Assembly (NCBI GenBank): GCA_013368375.1 | Contig: JAACJP010000017.1 | Location: forward strand, 186,001-250,000 | Source of the DNA: Tricholomella constricta | Taxonomy: Eukaryota; Basidiomycota; Agaricomycetes; Agaricales; Lyophyllaceae | Direction of reading: 5' to 3' | DNA length: 64,000 nt | In this document: piece by piece, positions 23,490 to 34,960 of the stretch | Layout: each line of letters opens with the position of its first letter | How positions within the stretch are numbered: position 1 is the stretch's first letter | Notes under the pieces: generated by a model | The model's input: only the letters and a program-made list of their open reading frames with translations | The model's database searches: none | Told to the model about the DNA's origin: nothing | Position numbers and translations under genes: made by a program

Positions 23490-25035
23490 GGCGCGTATTT
23501 GCTTCTCACGCGAATGACAAATAACGCGTCGCGTCCACTTGCAAGTTAGGCTGATTCGGATGCAATTTGCCTCCGTTGTTTCGTTTTGCCTCCGTCGTCC
23601 TCTAGCAACTTGCTCGCTAGAAGAAAGATGTGGATAGGAGCAATAGGAGCAAATGAGAGGTATAGGAGAAATAGGAGCAATAGGAGGGCTTTACTAATTG
23701 GGAACTGACCCACTTGAATTCCTGTATAAATTCAGCTCGTTTCTCCCCAAAGCGCCATATCATCTTGAACCCAAACCACATCACACACACTATAACTTGA
23801 CAATACTCCTATAACATAATGTCGACAATCATCGTCGAACAGCGCCTCCCCATCATCATCCAATTCATCTCTGTCATCCCGGCCTACACCCAGTATATCA
23901 CGGTATGTCCCACAATTTTGGAGGCCCACGCGTTCTTATACTGATGACCACTACAGAGCATTACGGCTATCTTCATCTTCTGGCTATGCCCATCGCTAGC
24001 ACCCCAGATGCCTGTTCGTGAAATTCTCTCTAAACCCCGTCGCACCGTTAGCATCCACTCACTCAAATCCACCACATCTACCCTCGTAGATACTGCATCC
24101 GCCAATGACGGTGCCTCAAAAGCGTCGGGAGACTTGAACGAGGACTGTGAGTTATTCTCGCTCCTCCCTCCCTGCACAATCCTGACCACCGTGTTTCTAT
24201 AGTCAATAATTCCCCTACTAAATTCACCAACCCGTTCTCTAAGCTCCCGTCACCCATGAAAATGGGCAAGTCTCCTACTCTCTCCCTCCGCCCCTTTGCC
24301 CGCCGCATGTCCATGCCAGCACGTCGTCTCTCAGAACACATCACCATCGCCCTCGCCAGTCCCTTCCAAACTCCATACACCCCTCACCTCGAGGAGGCAG
24401 ACTCCTATTTTGCCCCTCAAGGTGGTCGTCACGCTCACCACTTCATGCCCGTGGCCGAGGTGAAAGAGACGGAGACGGATGGCAAGGAAGTGGCGCTGGT
24501 CGAGGTCGAAGTCGTAAAGGTGGAGAGAGTCGACTGCTTCGCAAGGGTGCAATGCTGGGTCGCGGAACAGGAGGTGTGTGTCGTGGAGGCACCAATTGTG
24601 GCCCCTATGACACCATCTGCACCGCTCAAGGTTCCGACAGGATGGAATCGTGTTACCAAGAAGGCGAAGAAGGTCCTTCTGCGCGGCCGTCGTCCGACCT
24701 TGTAGAGTGTGCAGTTCAGTTTGCAAGCATCTTGTCTCGGTACGTAAAGTCCCCTTTTTGCGTTTGCGGGTTTGATTCTGATCGTGTTGTGCAGATAACC
24801 GAAATAATACTGATGGACAGTGTCTTCTTTCGTATCATCATTACCGGACATTCATTGATACCCAAAGCATTTATCGGATATGGACATTCGTACTGTATTC
24901 TTTCTGTATTATAACTTGGAAAAAAAATAAGGAAAAAAATTGACATATCACACACCATTAGTCCACGTCTCTGAAGCTGTTCGTGCCAGTGCAATGAACA
25001 ATTGACATCGATTGTTGGGCTGCTTGAGAGCATTC
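23486..25035 (+). mobile_element. Repeat unit copy B, inserted in or joined to the P450
   Basis: Similarity with copies A and C begins abruptly at ATGCGGCGCGTA (23486) within the P450 coding sequence. It ends near 25035 after CTGCTTGAGAGC, about 60 bp into the 3' end of the HeLo/MLKL-like gene. The extra arms shared by A and C are missing. P450 sequence does not resume on the right, so either a deletion accompanied insertion or this is a rearrangement junction. Confidence 0.7.
23819..24705 (+). CDS. Unknown 258-residue protein, family member B
   Basis: Exons 23819-23902, 23957-24146 and 24203-24705 are again 84, 190 and 503 nt. The second intron acceptor changed from CAG to TAG but works. 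The first two exons differ from copy A at about three residues in 91. The acidic segment of exon 3 varies more. There are no net indels and no stops. A TATAAA box lies at 23725, 94 bp upstream of the start. Product features are as in copy A: N-terminal hydrophobic stretch, basic Ser/Arg-rich middle, acidic segment, basic tail. Confidence 0.65.
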
Positions 25036-25341
25036 TGGTGCTTGCACACAGCACAGTTAGTCTCCTCGAATTTGTCACTTACTCGCATTTCCGCAGGGCC
25101 CTTCCCCGACGCCACCGCTACCACCCGAAACATATTTCAACATATGTCACCGCATCTTTCAGTCATCGGGAACGATGGACGGGTCCGATACGAGCATATA
25201 TAAGCATCGTTCATTTCCCAGATGGCAACTCACATATCCATGCAACGTGCGTTATCTTCATAAACTACATATAAACATCTGCGGAGCCGAATTCTACGAA
25301 CAGTAGGTATACAGAACAAGTCTTTAGGTGTCCAAGTGCGC
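25036..25341. other. Intergenic, no gene seen
   Basis: About 300 bp between repeat copy B and the 3' end of the aldo/keto reductase. Short open frames here show no family resemblance and no P450 3' sequence. Confidence 0.5.
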
Positions 25342-26628
25342 TCAGAGGTCCTTGTCCGCGTCCTTGCAGTCGGGGAAGCCGAGGGACCCGAAGCCCGTCC
25401 AAGAAGGATGGCACGCGCGGAAATGAAGCGTCTTGTCGATGGCGTTGAGCTCCTTGACCTCTTCCTCGGTCAGATCGATGACGTTGAAGTTGCCTAGCGC
25501 CCAGATCAGCTTACATCTTAAAGTGCGAGAGAAAATAAAACGTACTCGCAATGCGGGAGTTGGTGACGGATTTGGGGAGGACTATGAACAAGGTTAGATA
25601 AGATCGGACGCAGGTGACGTCACAGGAACTGACCATTGACGCCGGGCCTGTTGGCTTGGAGGGAGATAAGGACGTTCGCGGGCTGGACGCTGTACTTGTC
25701 CGCGATCTTCTTAACGACCTCGTTGTTGAGGAGGGGGGAGTTGTCGGATCCGAGGGGCGAATACGCGGTGACAATGATGCCCCTGGCGTTGCAGAAGTCG
25801 ACAACGTCTTGCTGGGGGCAAGAGCTGCGATTTGATCATCAGAATTCAGATACGAATACTGAAAAACAGGAGATGGGAGCGTACGGGTGGAGTTCGACCT
25901 GATTGACGGCGGGAACAATCTCGGAGTTGGCGAGCAGGCGCTCGAGGAACTCGACAGAGAAGTTGGAGACGCCTGGAGGTAACGTCAGGTACGGCAAATA
26001 TATCGTCCGGGAAAAAATGGTAATACCGATGGCCTTCAGCTTCTCGGGGTGGGCTTTGTAGAGCTTCTCCATAGATTTCCAGGTGTTGAGCCAGTCAATC
26101 TACAGAACCCAATGAGCTCTTGTTTCAGGCGCAAGAAAAAACACGCATACACCCTGGACGGGTCCCTTGGATCCAGGGGTCATCGGAGCAGGCCAGTGCA
26201 TGAGCCCTGCAAGTATGTGGAATAATCGATGAGCATGAGGCAGTCGATCAAAGCAGGATCCCCACGTACAGAGATCGAGATAATCCGTTCCGAGATTCTT
26301 GAGGGACTTCTCAAGGGCCTCCTCAACATTCTCGTGATCTGGGTTGTCGAGCTTGGTGGTCAGGAAGAAATCGCCGCGTGCGACACCAGATGCCTTGATG
26401 CCGACGCCGACCTCGGCCTCGTTTTGGTAAGCAGCGGCGGTGTCGATGCTCTTGTAACCGTGTTTGAGCGCGAACTCGACGGCGTGTTCGACAGCACCAG
26501 GAGCAGATTTCCAGGTCCCTGATGTTGGAGTTGATTCCTGTACTTTATGAACGAGTAGGATACTGACCGAGGCCAACGGTGGGCATCTCAGTGCCGGTGT
26601 TGAGTTTGACAGACTTGCTAGCAGGCAT
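25342..26628 (-). CDS. Aldo/keto reductase
   Basis: Eight minus-strand exons can be built (26628-26568, 26518-26270, 26206-26151, 26099-26027, then four more from 25972 to 25342), giving about 305 residues. The start MPASKSVKLNTGTEMPTVGL leads into GTWKSAPGAVEHAVEFALKH. The active-site Asp and Tyr are in SIDTAAAYQNE, the Lys in LTTKLDNPDH and the His in LMHWP. Cofactor-side motifs follow: VSNFSVEFLERLL, AVNQVELHP, AYSPLGS and VLPKSVTNSRI. The family reduces aldehydes, ketones and sugars with NADPH. The closest fungal roles are glycerol or xylose type reductases, but the substrate cannot be read from sequence. The gene looks intact. Confidence 0.9.
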
Positions 26629-27019
26629 TTTTCTTTGAGCGTAGTATCGATGTGATGAGATGAAAGACGTGAAGACGCGAATTCGAAGCAAGTGCTTCAG
26701 TGACCGATTAAATAAGATATTGACAGGAGATCGATAAGAACATGATTTATGTTTACCCGGATTGGCATACGGTTCCCGTGTTCCCCTCGCAATGGAGCAC
26801 TGTCGTCGAGAGCCAAGTGAACACGGTAAAATCGACGGAGGTGCCCTCGGACAATCCTCGGCCTCGGAATATCCCGGACCGTCATATGTCTCGCAATTTT
26901 CCTTCCCACCCTTCTTTCTTTCATTCCACCACAGCAGATTCAAGGCTGCGATGTTCGTCACACACAAGGCTTCCCAGCCTCCTCTTGCGAACGGGCCAAG
27001 GTCTGAGTATTCTAATCCT
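26629..27019. promoter_or_regulatory. Upstream region of the aldo/keto reductase
   Basis: About 390 bp upstream of the reductase start, without a credible gene. It should hold the minus-strand promoter. No specific site can be supported. Confidence 0.35.
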
Positions 27020-27560
27020 CCTCGATCGGTCCTAGCGGGACCGGGCGGTAACTCGCCCAGCGACGTACCAGAAATGCACCTCCTTTGTGTGATGCCTCAA
27101 GATCTTGGCCTTCGGGTTAAGGGAGGGCGACACCTTGTTGGGGTTTGAAATTCGTCGCGAGGATTGGGCAGCACTATGTACTCTTGCCCTTGGTGTCGCC
27201 ATTCGACTCTTTTTGACATGGATGTGTGCTTGCACGCCCGGAACCTTACTTGGTTGCATTCCGCATCACGAGTGGTTCTTGTGAGTTGGGCTTATTACTA
27301 AGCCCGACCACCCTGGATAAGCACCGGTCTGCGCCGTCATTGAGATGACGTGTGAGAACCGTAGCCTTACGGCTATGGTTCGGAAGCCGTTCGCTTCACG
27401 CGATGGCAGACCGCCGCTTGCATTCCAACGGCGCGTACCGTACTGTGCACAGTACGAGGTTCACCTAGAACACCACGTTCTACGGAGACCGGTCCTACAC
27501 ACCGGTGATACACCGTGATACACACCGTGATACGGCCGGTGCCAGAACGCACCGGCTACG
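27020..27560. repeat. Hairpin-dense non-coding fragment
   Basis: This stretch carries closely spaced short inverted repeats. Examples are 27288-27305 (7 bp arms), 27335-27350 (6), 27350-27381 region (11 bp arms with one mismatch, 27356-27366 with 27371-27381), 27439-27456 (an 18 bp perfect palindrome), 27466-27482 (6) and 27535-27556 (8). Tandem CACCGTGATA units lie at 27510-27535. The texture is that of the retroelement at 53.5-61.1 kb, so a fragment of a related element is possible, although no coding match is seen. Confidence 0.6.
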
Positions 27561-28039
27561 TCCAGGATACATTCCTGCTGAACCACGCCTTTACACAAGG
27601 CCAGAGCCCCGCTCAAACCTGCCTTTCGCTGCCCAGTCAGGGTATAGGACCTAGTCCTTTGTTTCGTTCCCGACCCGGGTCCGGATTCAAACTCGACCGG
27701 CGGCTGTCCAGGGTCCCCATGTTCGGAGAGTCTTAGGTGGCGATTCCAGGAGCCGGTTGCGATCGTGCTGTCCTTCAGTTCACTTCGCAGCTCGGATTCT
27801 TCGGGATGTCGAAACTCGATTCAGACTACTCTTTGTCTGCTGTGTCAATTTTTTCCATCCGCTCACTCGTCTGAGCATTTTCTCTTCCTGCCTGTCCTAC
27901 ATAGTGTATGTACGGCTGGTGTATTCTTGTTCATCGCTCAATGTCTACTTTCAAGCTCGATCAATCTATACCTTGAGAAACCCTTTTTTCTTCGGAACTT
28001 CAATATTGATGACGCTTTCAACTTTGCACTCTAACCACG
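27561..28039. other. Non-coding upstream region of a small predicted gene
   Basis: About 480 bp, pyrimidine-rich from 27800 on. It would serve as promoter and 5' UTR of the gene at 28040. No conserved frame is seen. Confidence 0.35.
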
Positions 28040-28608
28040 ATGCTACCCTACAGCCTCCCTCTCAATAAGGTAGCCCTCGTCTTCTTCCCGCCTTTCGACG
28101 ACGGCATGGACACCACTGGACGGCCGTCATCCAATGCGCAAGTGGTGCAGGTCATCGTCAAGCAGAACGGGTGCGGTGCGGCCAGTCTCTTATTATATGC
28201 GCACTTAAGTCAACAGCTATCGTTGTTCGCAGGAAGTTGACTTTGGACGACCTCGCAATGTTTTTTCCGGTCCAACAAGACATTACCGTACGCTTTATCT
28301 TCATAGCTTATACACGAGACGATGGAGGGGTGTGCGTTAGATGGCTGTCGAGAGGATCCTAGTCGCCCACATCACGTCGCCGCTGCCAGCAAATCTTACC
28401 ATCGAGGGTGAAGGATATCGGCTACATGGAGGTACGTCGGTCGTTGACATCCTGTGTCGTTCTTCAGAAGCGTCTGACATGCCCTACAGCGCACAAACCC
28501 TGGAAGTATGGTAAGAAATTACGGTTAACCTTGGGAAGGCGAGATATATGCGCTGCGGAGGATAAATGGGTGTTCATTTTCGATCCTGTTCCTGTTCCTG
28601 TGTGCTGA
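28040..28608 (+). CDS. Small unknown protein of about 131 residues
   Basis: Four exons join in phase. Exon 1 starts at 28040 (MLPYSLPLNKVALVFFPPFD) and ends at a GTGCGG donor near 28170. Exon 2 begins GKLTLDDLAMFFP near 28238 and ends at a GTACGC donor near 28289. Exon 3 (MAVERILVAHITSPLPANLT) starts after TTAG near 28340. Exon 4 (AHKPWKYGKKLRLTLGRRDI) ends at TGA 28608. All splice sites are canonical and there are no internal stops. The C-terminal segment EDKWVFIFDP looks like a folded beta-rich domain. I do not recognise the family. The start could lie in an upstream exon. Confidence 0.45.
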
Positions 28609-28868
28609 ATGTTGAAGACTTGTACATGTATGGGCTCTCCTTTGTCTGCCGTTTTTTTCAATGAAGCTTGTGTTTCCGTTGTGCATAGGCCAAGCTCCTT
28701 TTTCTCTCGTAGGATCAACAACCTGTCTGCTATGGCTTACCTTGACGTGCTTGAGAGCACCTTGATTGCACTTTGAATCGACAGCCTTTTTTTTTTCTAC
28801 CTCCACCGCCGCCAGCGCTAAATGCGATCCCCTCCTCACTCACATCCTCGAGACGCGAACGATTCAGA

Positions 28869-31800
28869 ATGCCTGGTCGAAGGTCCACTCTAGTCGCTCG
28901 CGCGACAGCCTTCAAAATCGACCCGGACGACGTCCTGCAGTTCGCGACGACTGCTGCAACCCTGGCCAGAGATACCAGAAACATATCTGCATGCGCGCCT
29001 GCGGCTGCAGCCGCGGCCGTCGTTCTGCTGATTCTAGGGACCATTCAGGTGAGCCTGGTCCCCATTTCCAGAGTGCCCTCCTTCCGAATTTACGTGGAAT
29101 CGCAGAATGTCAAGGTGAGCCCGGAATCATGCCTCCCTCCTCCTGGAAACTCAATGCGCCCCAACACGATCGTTAAGACGAACCAAGAGGCCTGTGCGCG
29201 GCTCGCCCGGCGTTGTGCGAGGATCCTCGTCGACCTGGGTGTGCAGATGATGGGTGGGAGTCCGCGCCAGCGATGCTTATCAAGGACCTCGAGAAGTTCC
29301 GCGAGTGCGTATCCATCCTTTCGTCCTTTCTATTATTACCCACCTTAAATTTCGATACCATCTTTCGTGCTACAGGACCCTATGGAGCATCCACCACTAC
29401 ATGACGCTGCAGGCGGACGTGAACTGGCGCATGCGTTTCGCGAAGAAGGGTTCATTTGAAGACGCGCTTGCGGAGCTGGACGCGTTGCTAGTGACGCGAG
29501 CCAAAGCTTCCAGGTACATGTCGTCTTTCCCCGTTTGTTCCATAGACTGATAAGCCTGAGGTGCGCAGATGTCGACTCTTATCAACATACACCATGTCGT
29601 CAGTGCTTCGGAACACTAAGGTCTCCAAGGAAAATGCTTTGAATGAGACGAACACCGAGAGCGAAGCTCCAAGTACGTTCCTCACGTCTGCGTCACAATT
29701 CCTTTGATCTGATGGAGACTTAGAGGAACCTTGGGGCGGGAGCGGACTCAGACTCTTCTACCCATCGGCCCCGACAAGTGACTCTCGTTCCAAGATCATC
29801 CAGAATACGATTTTCACCGCTTTGTCGAGCCTGAACCGGGCGCGACCTGGAGCCATCACGTTTGTTTCTCCACAGTCCCATATATACTTGTTCCCGATAT
29901 TGATCCACCTGGTTTGACATCACAGTTTCCGCAATATCGACTCTCGGACGTCCGGACGCGGCCCCTCATCCAGGCTACCGAGGGATTTGGGTGGTGGGAA
30001 ACGTGTCGGAGGCAGATACTACAGGTGGAAAGTTTGTCCTGGTTAAGCGATATGATAAGCGCAAGGTAATACCTTGATTGCCTCCTATTCCCGCCATTTT
30101 TGACATTCGAATTGATGTTTCTCCTTGTAGCAATGGTTACGGGATGTGGCGCTGCTCCGTCAATTATAGTGCATATCGATGACCGGTATATACACTCATC
30201 TATTTCATCTAGCAAGTACTATACCGCAGTCACCCAAACCTCCCTTAATTCCTCGAATCGTCATTGAGAAACTCGCCTGCGTCGTTCGTTCTGCTCGGAC
30301 ATGGTTCGTCCGATTGATTCCTCGTGTGGCTACGTACCAATGATCCGACTCAAAGAACGACATTTCAGTTGCACTCCGCTCTCCGCAAGAAAAAATCCTA
30401 CAATATCTGCAGTCAACTACAGTGAAAGAATGTTCATACCTCGTTCTGCACTTTGTACGTACCCAATCCACGTTTCTATATCATTAACATGGATGCTTAT
30501 TTGAATATTATAGTTCCATGAACTCCAGGTTCGGACTCACCAGCCTGATCAGCCCAGTCAGATTTACAAAGCTCACGCGTCCCCTCCAGAGCGTAGTTCT
30601 ATATCTTCAAGCCTCGCTCGACCTTCCACCCGGCTACGCTCAAAACTTACTCACTGTGCGTTCCGGATCTGGTATATTGTTGTGAAGCACTGGTCTATAA
30701 CAGGACGCGTCATTAGGGGTTGAGTAGACATCCGACTCAATAATGCTTGGTCTGCCGGTAACGTCGGACGGGCACGTCGCGACGCACCGCACTACGGCCT
30801 GCTCGAGACCATGCAGACACTCTGCTTGAAGGTAAGCCCTGCTCTGTCGCAGGCGAATCGAGCGTCGCTGAAAATCACTTTTCCACAGATGCTTCCGCGT
30901 CCTTCTGGTATTTGCGCTACAGCCCCTGCTTCATGAACTTCTTATAGCCGTCCACCAACTCATCTGGATGCATCAACGAACGAGGGCCAAATTGACGCCT
31001 ATGTCCCTCCGGCGACGAGGAGTGCGCCTGCAACGCCTCATATATTTCCTACCCGACCCGCCCGGATCCGACATGGAAAGGACACCATCCGTTCCTGGAG
31101 GCAGAGGAGTTGGCGGTCTGGGATTTTGGGTATGTTCCGAAGGGGATGGAAATGGAGTCGTTTTGTGCGGTTGGGGAAGTTGGTGGCGGATGAGCTGGCA
31201 GCGTTCCCCGTTCCCTGATGAAGAGAGCGCGTCGGGTGTCCGGTGGATGACTAGGCAAGCTAGTCTCGACTTCCATCCCGTGGACCTGACGTACTTGGGC
31301 CTTCCGAATCGGATGGCCTGGTGAGCTGCGCACTTTTCTGAATACTTATCTGCCGTGATGGTTGACGCGAAGGGATAGGTGGACTGTCGACGTTCCCCCG
31401 AATTCTTCGGTGACTGGGCAAGTCATTCACAAACGGGCGGAGGTGGATGCATGGCGATTTCTTCTACAGTCGGGCGAATCGCTTGCGGAGAAATTCAATA
31501 CTCCTCTGCAAGATTTAGGCATCAGTGAGCATGTCCACCAACTACGATGGATACCTTCTTATCAGGCAAATGCTGGCAGTCACATCAATGGAGCACACGT
31601 ACGATTACGACTTCTCTTATTACCAGCCGGATGCAAAGTGGAATCAGCCGCCAACGAGGATGTACTTCCTGACTGCGTTGGACCCAGTGCATGCGCCCTA
31701 TCTGTCACACACCCCGATGCGCGGGCCACAAGGCAGAGACGCCCCTGTCTTGGAACCTGATTGGATGTGCACAATAAAATTGTTTGTATCTGAGGGCTTT

Positions 31801-31936
31801 TCCTACTGCGGTTAATGTTTCCGTTTCATCGTGCAGGAGAATCAAAGAAGTGCAATCTGTCGCGCTTACGAGCTCAGATACGCTGAGAACGCTCTCAAGC
31901 AGTCCAACACCCGATGTCAATTTTTCACCAGAATGA
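28869..31936 (+). pseudogene. HeLo/MLKL-N-terminal-like gene, multiply frameshifted
   Basis: Exon 1 (28869-29048) encodes MPGRRSTLVARATAFKIDPD and a helix-rich N terminus with a hydrophobic Ala/Val stretch. A 9-nt microexon (29106-29114, NVK) follows, then TNQEACARLARRCARIL. This resembles the four-helix N-terminal domain (MLKL_NTD/HeLo-like) of many mushroom proteins. The frame breaks near 29250, between VQMMG and WESAPAMLIKDLEKFRE. Further shifts occur near 31085, 31165 and 31215 (EAEELAVWDFGYVPKGM, VRLGKLVADELAAFPVP and DEESASGVRWMTRQASL lie in different frames). The last exons encode YYQPDAKWNQPP and end at TGA 31936. A middle part may be a decayed kinase-like region. With at least four shifts it is not translatable. 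HeLo-type domains often act in fungal cell death, but function here is inference. Confidence 0.6.
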
Positions 31937-33515
31937 GAATTGGCATGAACAGCTTTGGAGACGTGTACTATCGGTTTGTAATACGCAAATTTTATCCTTG
32001 TTATTTTTTTTAGTTATGATACAGAAAACAGTACGAATGTCCATGTCCGATAAATGCTTTGGGTATCAATGAATGTCCGGAAATGATGATATGATGCAAG
32101 AAAATGTCCATAAGTATGATTTCTGTTATTTGCACAACGCGGTAAGAATCAAACCCGCAAACACAAAAAGGGGACTTTACATACCGAGACAAGATCCTTT
32201 GAAACTGCACACTCTACAAGGTCGGACGACGACCGCGTAGAAGGACTTTCTTCGCCTTCTTGGTAACGCGACTCCAACCCTTTGTCTCCTTGAGCAATGC
32301 AGCAGGTGTCGCTGGGGCCATAATTGGTGCCTCCGCGACACACGCCTCCTGTTGTGCGACCCAGCATTCCACCCTTGCGACGCGGTCAACTCTCTCGACC
32401 TTTACAACTTCGACCTCAACCAGCGCCACTTCCTTGACCTCCGTCCCCGTCTCTTTCAACTCAACCACGGACATGCAGTGGTGAGCGTGACGACGACCTT
32501 GAGGGGCAAAATAGGAGTCTGCCTCCTCGAGATCGGAGGTGTATGGAGCTTGGAAGGGGCTGGCGAGGGCGGTGGTGATGTGTTCTGAGAGACGACGCGC
32601 TGGCATGGACATGCGGCGAGCAAAGGGGCGGAGGGAGAGTGTGGGTGACTTTCCCATTTTCATGGGCGACGGGAGCTTAGAGAACGGGTTGGTGAATTTA
32701 GTAGGGGAATTATTGACTGCAGAAACACGGTGGTCAGGATTGTGCAGGGAGGAAGGAGGGAGAATAACTCACAGTCCCCGTTCAGGTCTCCCGACGCTTT
32801 CGAGGCACCGTCATTGGCGGATGCAGTATCTACGAGAGTAGATGTGGTGGATTTGAGTGAGTGGATGCTAACGGTGCGACGGGGTTTAGAGAGAATTTCA
32901 CGAACAGGCATCTGGGGGGCTAGCGATGGGCATAGCCAGAAGATGAAGATAGCCGTAATGCTCTGTGGTAAATAGTGTTAGAAGAAAAACGCGTGGGCCT
33001 CCAAAACTATAGGACATACCGTGATATACTGGGTGTAGGCCGGGATGATGGAGATGAATTGGATGATGATGGGAAGGCGCTGTTCGACGATGATTGTCGA
33101 CATTGTATTATAGGAGTATTGTCAAGTTATAGTGTGTGTGATGTGGTTTGGGCTCAAGATGATATGGCGATTTGGGGAGAAACGAGCTGAATTTATACAG
33201 GAATTCAAGTGGGTCAGTTCCCAAATAGTAAAGCCCTCCTATTGCTCCTATTTCTCCTATTCCTCTCATTTCCTCCTATTGCTCCTATCCACATTTTCTG
33301 AGTAAGTCGCTAAAGGATGACGGAGGCAAAACGAAACAACGGAGGCAACTTGAAATTGCATCATCAAACTTCCAGTGGACGCGACGCGTTATTTGTCGTT
33401 CGCGTGAGAAGCAAATAAGCGCCGCACAAGCGGCGCCTTTATGGCGTCCTTCAACCATGGAATTTCTCGTACCGACAGACAACGTCAACAACACCGCTCG
33501 CACGCCCCAGAGCAC
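31600..33515 (-). mobile_element. Repeat unit copy C (inverted)
   Basis: The core shared with A and B runs about 31880-33428. Arms shared only with A extend to about 31600, inside the HeLo/MLKL-like pseudogene, and to about 33515. The right boundary abuts the satellite array. Orientation is opposite to A and B. The layout of unknown gene followed by the convergent 3' end of the pseudogene is the same as in A. Confidence 0.7.
32214..33103 (-). CDS. Unknown 258-residue protein, family member C
   Basis: Exons 33103-33020, 32962-32773 and 32716-32214 are 84, 190 and 503 nt, exactly as in A and B. Exon 1 is residue-identical to copy A. Exon 3 again shows the conserved RRMSMPARRLSEHITTALAS block and a diverged acidic segment (WVAQQEACVAEAP). 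No stops and no frameshifts are present, in contrast with the adjacent pseudogene. Confidence 0.65.
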
Positions 33516-34960
33516 ACCGCTGCTGTGGTTTCCATGCAGTACTCAATCCGGGTTTTGGGTGTGATTTCGGATCTGCTGGTGCAACAGTTTCCATGCAGTT
33601 CTACTGCACTATGTAATCCAGATTGTTGCCGTACTATCCGTGTGCAATCCGGTCCGCGTATCAGCTGGATTGGATTTTCCATACACCCGCTGCTGTGGTT
33701 TCCGTCCAGTACTCAATCCGGGTTTCGGGTGTGATTTTGGAAGTGCTCATGCGACACTTTCCGTGCAGTTCCACTGCACTATCGAATCCGGATTGTTGCT
33801 GTACTATCCATGCACTATCTGATCCAGATATCGGCCGGAATTTTTGTGCACCCGCTGCTTTACGTTCTGTGCAGTACTCAATCTGGGTTTTGGGCAGGAC
33901 TTTGGCACCCCTCGTGCTAGAGTTTCCATGCAGTTACCTGGCACTATCCAATCCGGATTGTTGCTGTACTATCCGTGCACTATCCGATCTGGATATCGGC
34001 CAGAGTTTCCATGCACTTGCTGCTTCACTTTCCGTGCAGTACTCAATCCGGGTTTTGGGTGTGATTTCGGAACTGCTCGTGCAACAGTTTCTGTGCAGTT
34101 CCACTGCACTATCTAATCCGGATTGTTGCTGTACTATCCGTGCACTATCCGATCCGGATATCGGCCAGAATTTCCGTGCACCCGCTGCTGTGATGTCCGT
34201 CCAGTATTCAATCCGGGTTTTGGACCTAGTTTCTGTGCACGTTCAGCCGTAGTTTCCATGCACATCCTGCCAGAGTTTCCGTGCCCTATCCGGAGCCGGA
34301 TTGTTGCTGTACTACCCATGCACTGTCCCATCCGGGTATTTGCCAGCATTTCCGTGCACCCGCTGCTGTGGTTTCCATGCAGCACTCGATCTCGGGTTTG
34401 GGCGGGATTTGGGCACCCCTCGTGCAACTGTTTCCATGCAGTTCTACTGCACTATCCGTGCGCAATCTGGTCCGGGTATCGGCCGGATTTTCTATGCACC
34501 CACTGCTTTACTTTCCGTGCAGTACTCAATCTGGGTTTCGGGTGTGATTTCGGAACTGCTCGTGCAACAGTTTCTGTGCAGTTGCACTGCACTATCCAAT
34601 CCGAATTGTTGCTGTACTATCCGTGCACTATCCGATCCAGATATTGGCCAGAATTTCCGTCCACCCACTGCTGTGGTTTCCGTCCAGTACTCAATCCGGG
34701 TTTTGGACCCAGTTTCTGTGCACGTTCAGCCATAGTTTCCATGCACATCCTGCCCGAGTTTCCATGCCCTATCCGGATCCGGATTGTTGCTGTACTACTC
34801 GTGCACTATCCTATCCGGATATTGGCCAGAATTTCCATGCACCTGCTGCTGTAGTTTCCATGCAGTACTCAATCCGAGTTTTGGACCTAGTTTCCGCTCA
34901 CGTTTGCCGTAGCTTCCGTGCACATCCTGCCAGAGTTTCCGTGCACTATCCGACCTGGAA
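33516..34960 (+). repeat. Tandem satellite, monomer about 166 bp
   Basis: A block reading TATCCGTGCACTATCCGATC followed by a GATATCGGCCAGAATTTCC-like segment recurs near 33638, 33803, 33969, 34135, 34313, 34455, 34618 and 34795. Spacing is 142-178 bp, mostly 163-167. A shorter motif TTTCCGTGCA/TTTCCATGCA occurs several times per monomer. Long open frames here are by-products of the repeat period. Copies differ by scattered substitutions. The array lies between repeat copy C and a gypsy element and might be part of a long terminal repeat. Confidence 0.75.

Noticed and set aside
25600..25902. Plus-strand frames across the aldo/keto reductase
   Set aside because: They are antisense to well-conserved reductase exons and end at intron borders.
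33623..34854. Open frames of 209 and 243 codons in the satellite
   Set aside because: The peptides repeat with the DNA period and change with the phase of the monomer, so openness comes from the repeat, not from coding selection.
33516..34960. Centromere
   Set aside because: A short nucleosome-length array alone is not evidence. Dense housekeeping genes lie within 20 kb and no centromere mark can be read from sequence.
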